From: Apis mellifera
Taxonomy: Eukaryota; Arthropoda; Insecta; Hymenoptera; Apidae
NCBI RefSeq assembly: GCF_003254395.2
Contig: NC_037649.1
Span: forward strand, 9,883,931 to 9,947,930
Direction: 5' to 3'
Length of the DNA: 64,000 bases
Shown here: positions 59,116 through 64,000 of the stretch, in pieces
How positions within the stretch are numbered: the stretch's first letter is position 1
Layout: every line of letters begins with the position of its first letter
The notes under the pieces: generated by a model
What the model saw: the letters and a program-made list of their open reading frames with translations, nothing else
The model's database searches: none
What the model was told of the DNA's origin: nothing
Program-made: the position numbers and the translations under genes

Positions 59116-59842
59116 TCTAGATTCCTTCCCTTCTTTGTTTGTTTTTTTTCCTAATTATATCTTAAATTATTCAAATTCGTTGAAAAAATTTACAACAGGG
59201 ATATATATTTTCTTCTTTCAAAATGATTCAATAATATTTACATAGTAGTATTTGAAACAATTGCTAAATATAACCAACTTTATATATTTTTATCTCCTCG
59301 TGAAACAAAGATTGAAGAACGCGTATTTTTTATTTTCCTTTAAAACAGTGGCAAGAAAACCGATAAAACGTATCGTAACGTGTTACTAAAAGCCAACAAC
59401 AACAGCAGAAAGTACTGTACATATATCGTCGGTTATTGCCAAGAGCTTATCAATCAGTGCGTACCTCTATTATGCGGGTGGTTCTTATCATCAAGTGTAG
59501 CCAGTGATGTGTCATACAGTATTCTTTGTAAATATTTATTATACCGATACATTTTTCTTTTTATAGAGAGTATAAATTCTTCTTATATTATAATAAAGAA
59601 GAAAAAAAAAAAGAAAGAAAGAAAAATTATTGAAAACAAAACAAATAAAATATCAAATAAGATTAATAAGCGAACGGATTCATTTATCACATACGCATCA
59701 TCAATATTTATGATACATAATCATCCAAGAGTATTAATTGAACGGTTTGTTCTTATGTTTTCTAACGGTAGTTTTATAATTCGAAAAATTTAAGAAATAA
59801 CCACGCCAGAAATACAACACAGCTTGCATTCCTGTGTGACAG

Positions 59843-59870
59843 AATGGGGGAGGACAGACGCAGACAGAAG
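59843..59870 (+). CDS. Candidate 28-nt micro-exon
   Basis: Seen: GCATTCCTGTGTGACAG| precedes AATGGGGGAGGACAGACGCA and so on, ending CAGAAG|GTAAAGATC, a fair donor. If entered with two bases from the 57,991 donor, the frame reads R-MGEDRRRQK and leaves in phase 0. It could also begin translation at its own ATG (59,844). A very short basic peptide of this kind is easily produced by chance, and a 28-nt exon is unusual. Confidence 0.12.
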
Positions 59871-60279
59871 GTAAAGATCGATAGAGGTTCGTCGACTCGA
59901 CAACTGACTAGAGTCTATATTTTGCTCAACGTTACTAATGCTTTCAGGGATAAAAATTATGATCACGTTATGCAATATTAACAATTATTTCTTTAATTTT
60001 TATTATATTGCAAAATTGCATATTTTATTGTTTTTCTTCTATTCGAACCGAACATAAAAAGCGTCATTTTGTCAAATCGTTTTTCAAAAATGGCGGGAAA
60101 AATACAATGTTCGATATAATACCAATACGATTTTTAAATTTTAATATTTATAATATATATATATGTATATATAAAATAAAAATTTATATATACTAAGAAA
60201 TTAATAATAAGATAAACGATTTTTTCCATAAATTATTTTTATTGAAATTTTAGTAGATGCAGATATGTTTTTTACTCAC

Positions 60280-60396
60280 CAAGCTTTCTATCAAGATGAT
60301 TTCAGGAACGGCGTTCTCCTCACACTTAATCCAAGTAATGGCGTTGCTGGCATTGGCTATCACAGAATTTCCGTATGAACGAGAAAATATCTCGAA
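60280..60396 (-). CDS. Candidate minus-strand exon with consensus donor
   Basis: Seen on minus: AGCTTG|GTGAGTAAA at 60,280/60,279 is a near-consensus donor. Upstream, 39 codons are open in phase 0 from a possible acceptor CAACAATGACAG|. They read FEIFSRSYGNSVIANASNAI then TWIKCEENAVPEIILIESL, which is strikingly protein-like, with no Arg bias. The pyrimidine tract at the acceptor is poor. An alternative is that this is the 3' part of a longer 5' untranslated exon starting near the DRE pair about 0.4 kb upstream. No ATG is in frame with the donor between the two. No family is recognised. The donor itself is the firmest element. Confidence 0.33.
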
Positions 60397-60660
60397 CTGT
60401 CATTGTTGCGATCGGTACATAATAATGTAATTGCGATCACGCCAAACAAAATAAAAATCACTTTTGACGAATGTTCGACGGAAAAAAAAGCTCAGTCACT
60501 TCACATATTCACAAAAAGTCTGATTAATGCAGTCAAGGTACACACGATTGATTCGTCACAGGTACAAACGATTGTCAAAATATGTTCGTAACAAAGAAAC
60601 ATTCACATCCTGCGATAACCCGTTACCAAACAAGTCCGAATTTTATTCCAACAAAAACTA

Positions 60661-60741
60661 TCAATCACTACGATCACTATTATTTAATTCACAATTCGTT
60701 CTTTTGTCGCGATTTCGTACTGACGAAGATTCCGCGGCCAT
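60661..60741 (-). CDS. Short ORF just downstream of the DRE pair
   Basis: Seen on minus: an ATG in strong context (CGCGATGG) opens 26 codons (MAAESSSVRNRDKRTNCELN and so on) and ends TGA. It lies 34 bp from the tandem TATCGATA elements, where a transcript leader would be expected. It is best read as an upstream ORF in a 5' leader, or as a start exon if an unseen donor is used. Confidence that it is translated is low. Confidence 0.18.
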   Translation of the reverse strand: MAAESSSVRNRDKRTNCELNNSDRSD

Positions 60742-60772
60742 CGCGATAGTCTAGCGACATCTGACACGAAAC

Positions 60773-60792
60773 AATATCGATATATCGATATT
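60773..60792. promoter_or_regulatory. Tandem DRE-type sites (TATCGATA x2) in a 20-bp palindrome
   Basis: AATATCGATATATCGATATT is a perfect palindrome containing two abutting TATCGATA octamers (60,775-60,782 and 60,783-60,790). Known: TATCGATA is the DREF element of insect housekeeping core promoters. Nearby are a TGACATCA (CRE-like) at about 60,809 and an inverted repeat TGGAAC-6-GTTCCA (60,836-60,853). The minus-strand ATG at 60,741 and donor at 60,279 lie downstream in the expected order. Confidence 0.5.
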
Positions 60793-60853
60793 TTTTCGAA
60801 GACACGCTATGACATCATCTTTTGATCAATCGATTTGGAACGATTATGTTCCA

Positions 60854-61699
60854 TCTTCACAGTGCAAGTGTATTCCAAGATATAATCGATTTAATTTGAG
60901 CAATCAAATTTTGTTTCGTTTGCAAATTAATTGATACAATAAACAATGAATATAAAATATTCTTTATAATTTTGTAATATATTTATTTCAACGAGTGATC
61001 GTTTTTTCGTAAGTTTGCTTCGTTTATTTTGTACCATGTCATAAATGATCACCAAATGTCAATCATATTCGTAAAATCATCCGATGGTTATTATTAAAAT
61101 GCTGTTTCGAAAAATTGTATATATTATTATATTATTTATCCACCATCTCTTTTATTTATCATTAATAATATTGCTTTTTGCGTTCAATATAATTTATCTC
61201 GTAAGTGTATTTGACAACAAAAATGGTTCGATATTTCATTCGAGATACTTTACAACAAAAGAGCATGATAGTAAATATTTAAATCCACTATCCATATATT
61301 TCCATTAAATTTCATATTTGGACGGTTGTATTTAAAATACGTGATGTAAATCACAAAATCTTAATAATCATATATTATAATGTGTCTCGATCTCAATCTG
61401 TGCACGATGATTAACAAAAATGCTATTGATTTTTTTTTTTTTTTTTATCACAAATATACACGTACCATGGATTATTGAAATAATACACTTTGTTCGACAC
61501 TTATTTATCCGAAATCGTGTTTGACTCCATCATCTGAACATGTATCGATCGATCGAGTAATAAACTGTAACGATGTATCCTTCGAACATCGATAAAAACA
61601 AATAGGTGGATAATACGAGCGGTGAGTAAAATAAATTTTCTATTCAATTCGTTTCATTTCTTAATTTTTCTTCGGAATCTGCGTTGTCAGATGTTCGCG
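60854..61699. other. AT-rich spacer between two promoter-like blocks
   Basis: No supported gene. A 74-codon plus frame (61,084-61,308) begins with an ATG and a long hydrophobic stretch, but AT-rich DNA produces Ile/Leu/Phe-rich frames readily. A T18 tract lies near 61,429-61,447. ACGAGCG|GTGAGTAAA (about 61,621) is a donor-like site without a coding frame before it, possibly the end of a non-coding leader exon. Confidence 0.35.
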
Positions 61700-62520
61700 A
61701 AATAGTTAGTTATTTTCATCACTAAATCACGACGCGAAAGGCGATCAAGTTGCGCGAACGTTTGGGAAGATAACGCATAAAACGAATGGACGGAGCCGCT
61801 GCTGGCCGACTGCCGACGGTCGAACACGCTCGGATCCCAACGATCAGCTGATCGGCACGCGCGCTACTATGGTAACCAACGTCAGCGGGCTCCGGTAGGG
61901 TTGCATGCGCGACTTTTGGAGGGCGCCCCATACGCCAGCGCCCAGACCTGATAACGTGTAAGTGCGTCGTTGAAATCGTGCGTGCGTGCGCACACACGTG
62001 GTTAAAAGGTTACGTGCGCGGTATGCGATATGTCCGTAGATGACAAAAACAAAACGATGATGAAATCCGATAGAAACGAATATCGAAGGAAAACAAATAT
62101 CTTTCGTCTTCTCTGTTTCTTTATTTCCTTTTATTATTTTTCTTGTTCTTTCTATCTCGCGATCGAACGCGGCACGCAATGTCACTAACAAACCTGAAGT
62201 CTCCGACTGTGTGAAGTCGCAATAGATGACTGAAAATACTGTGCGACTCGTCACAAGATCGATGACGGTGACCGTATCTGACAGAAAGAAAAATCACGAG
62301 GTAATCGTGGCGCGAACGACAACGTACGCCATCCGCTCGTGTCGGCAGTCGGGCGTGCACTGCCTTCCTGAGTTGTCGGTTGGTTCTCGATCCTCGACTC
62401 TGTTCGCTCGAGTCGTTTGCCTGCTCGCGCGGCCTCCATCCCCGTATCACACTACGGTCCGATGCTCGATGTACGATGATGGCGCACAACTTTACTCGCT
62501 TCTTTCGTCGACCTATAGCT
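61700..62520. promoter_or_regulatory. CpG-rich promoter-like block
   Basis: A short GC- and CpG-rich island stands between AT-rich flanks. It holds a 14-bp palindrome CGATCAGCTGATCG with an E-box core (61,841-61,854) and an X-box-like site. That site is GCTACTATGGTAAC on plus at 61,863-61,876, or GTTACC-AT-AGTAGC on minus. An NRF1-like GCATGCGCG (61,903-61,911) follows. Known: X-boxes are bound by RFX factors (ciliary genes) and GCGCATGCGC by NRF1/EWG. No TATA box is evident. A TATA-less broad promoter, possibly bidirectional, is the most natural reading. Confidence 0.4.
61905..61957 (+). CDS. Candidate first coding exon in the CpG-rich block
   Basis: Seen: from an ATG at 61,905, seventeen codons (MRDFWRAPHTPAPRPDN) are open and end in AACGT|GTAAGTGCG, a strong donor, in phase 2. 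The ATG overlaps the NRF1-like motif and has a weak context (T at -3). A shorter upstream ORF (ATG at 61,786, 20 codons) would precede it. If real, its gene continues to the right, into or past the AT-rich domain. The product is not recognised. Confidence 0.2.
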
Positions 62521-62529
62521 AGCCCTTCG

Positions 62530-64000
62530 ACCTATAGTTAATGTAGGAATAATTTTTATTTAATTTTAATCATACTATTATTACTTCGGTATTGATCAAT
62601 TATGAATTGATAGAAAATTTATCATATTTTAAATCTTATCAATTTTAGATAAAATGATTAAATATTAATATTATTATTTTGTAAAAAAATATACATATTT
62701 TTTCTAATTTAATTTTTATCCGATTCAAATTTACAAAAAATATTTAGAAAAAACTGCAATTTAATAAAATATAAATAACATTTTTCAAATAAGAAATGTA
62801 GAATTATATGTTTTATATATGAGAGAAATAAGATAAATAATAAGTATAGTATATTTAAATATATATTTAAATAATATTAAATTGAAAGTGACAAAAAAAA
62901 ATTAAATAATTAATAATTTCATTAGCGCTTATAATTATAATAAATCAATAGATTTGTACATAATTGGTGGTAATATATACACTCTAATAAGAATTTCAAT
63001 TGTATCTATTAATAACATATGAATTTCATTTTCATGACTAAAATTTCAATTTTAATATGAAATACATTGATGTATCAATAATACAAGTTTCAATTTGATA
63101 TATAAATTTTACAAATATTCAGTAAATATTTAAATTTTTAATTTGTTTATTAAAATAAAATAAAATGAAATAATTAAAATAATATTTAAAGTCTTTTTTA
63201 ATAAATTTATTTAATAATATTATAGATATTTCATATAAAATTGTACATATAATTGACACTGTAATCAATAATTTAAAATAGCATGCACAATAATATATGA
63301 CACATATAATAATTGATATATAACATATATGATATATAAATAAATTATACAAAAAAGTTTTTAAAAAATTATAATATAATTTATATTATATTTACAATTT
63401 TATATTTACAATTTTATTTTATTTAAAATAATGATATAAACAAATTAATAATTGAAAATCGATAGATTTTCGATAGACTGAATCTAAGTTGATTAAATAT
63501 TTATTAAACTATAAAAATTGTAAAATAAAATATTAAAAAGAAATCGTAAATATGAAATTACAAAAATAATAAAAATAAATCATAAATAACTTGGGAAATT
63601 TCTGTATTTTTATAATTTCAAATCATAAACATGTGTATATTCATTATGAATATATGTGTATATTCATAATTTTACATAATTTTCAGCTTAATTCTAATAA
63701 TAAATTATAAATAAAATAATATTAATATTTTTTTTATAAAATATGAACATATAAATATTTTCTTATTTACAAATTTGAAAATTTGTAAATAAACGTTAAA
63801 GCTTTAGCAACTTCATTTCAAAAATAATCATGGTGATGACATCTATTATTCTTATAATGAAACAAATTTGATAATATCATCACAATGGCGACATCTATTA
63901 TCATTTTAATGAAAATTTCAATTGTTTCTAATAAGTATATGTAATAAGAAAATTATTTTGACTGTGTTTTATGTAAAAATAATGACCTTATTGATAAATA
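62530..64000. other. Extremely AT-rich domain
   Basis: From about 62,530 to the end the sequence is almost entirely A and T, with C and G sparse and CpG almost absent. The boundary with the CpG-rich block is abrupt (within about 50 bp). The few open frames (for example 63,119-63,352 minus) encode Ile/Tyr/Phe/Asn-rich nonsense. No gene is supported. Confidence 0.85.
63838..63914 (+). repeat. Direct repeat of GACATCTATTAT, 52 bp apart
   Basis: GACATCTATTATTCTTATAA-TGAAA (63,838-63,862) and GACATCTATTATCATTTTAA-TGAAA (63,890-63,914) align over 25 bp. Both are preceded by an ATGG(T/C)GA word. A related GCGACATCT occurs at about 60,754 beside the DRE pair. This may be a promoter-type element of a gene to the right. 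Confidence 0.6.

Noticed and set aside
58840..59120. Possible mariner-type element ends (inverted TTTTGCAC words)
   Set aside because: The inverted words are only 22 bp apart and enclose nothing. No transposase-like frame or TA-flanked terminal repeats were found nearby.
61084..61308. 74-codon plus frame with an N-terminal hydrophobic stretch
   Set aside because: An Ile/Leu/Phe/Tyr-rich frame is expected in AT-rich DNA. A GTAAGT inside it follows the hydrophobic part, but there is no conserved-looking context.
63119..63352. 77-codon minus frame in the AT-rich domain
   Set aside because: Composition (Ile, Tyr, Phe, Asn, Lys) is exactly that of random AT-rich sequence.
1..64000. CRISPR arrays, insertion sequences, bacterial operons, viral integrations
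   Set aside because: No spaced identical repeats with unique spacers, no transposase or integrase frame and no viral-type polyprotein or capsid frame was recognisable. The repeats present are ordinary minisatellites and microsatellites.

Overview
The window reads as nuclear DNA of an insect, most likely a bee (Apis-like Hymenoptera). This is inferred from three things. CpG is visibly frequent in a non-coding background. Short A/T/G/C microsatellites are very dense: (CT)n, (GA)n, (TA)n, (GAA)n and poly-A/T. Base composition changes abruptly, from a moderately GC-rich, CpG-rich domain (1 to about 62.5 kb) to an extremely AT-rich domain (about 62.53-64.0 kb). There are no bacterial-type operons, no rRNA, no CRISPR array, and no tRNA that I could support. 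I found no complete gene and no protein domain I can name with confidence.

Layout. 1-13.2 kb: unique CpG-rich DNA with simple repeats and a few weak exon-like segments (1.18 kb and 13.23 kb on +, 7.0 kb on -). 13.79-14.81 kb: tandem array of a roughly 168-bp unit with a three-unit higher-order period. 15-17.1 kb: a hairpin, a (CTTC)n tract and a tandem array of a 117-bp (39-codon) unit. 17.1-38 kb: mostly featureless intron or intergenic DNA, with exon-like segments at 26.60 kb (both strands) and 31.92 kb, and a coding-like open stretch at 33.9 kb with a weak large-lipid-transfer/vitellogenin flavour. 38.0-39.06 kb: a third tandem array, with a unit near 100 bp and a 210-bp higher-order period. 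It keeps a 405-codon frame open on the minus strand. 41-43.4 kb: a cluster of acceptor-plus-open-frame segments, two of them followed by AATAAA. 43.4-56 kb: non-coding DNA with TA microsatellites, inverted repeats and a TACTGGC cluster.

The right end (56.2-62.5 kb) is the most gene-like part. It holds a candidate plus-strand first coding exon (56,281), possible micro-exons (57,957 and 59,843), and a minus-strand exon with a consensus splice donor (ending at 60,280). It also holds a tandem pair of TATCGATA (DRE-type) sites at 60,775-60,790 and a second CpG-rich promoter-like block (61.7-62.5 kb) with X-box-like and NRF1-like sites. The simplest reading (inference) is two promoters at 60.7-62.5 kb. 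One would drive a minus-strand transcript whose very long introns occupy much of the window. The other would drive a plus-strand transcript running into the AT-rich domain.

Exon calls rest only on splice consensus plus an open frame read by eye. In this CpG-rich background false positives are expected, so confidences are low.
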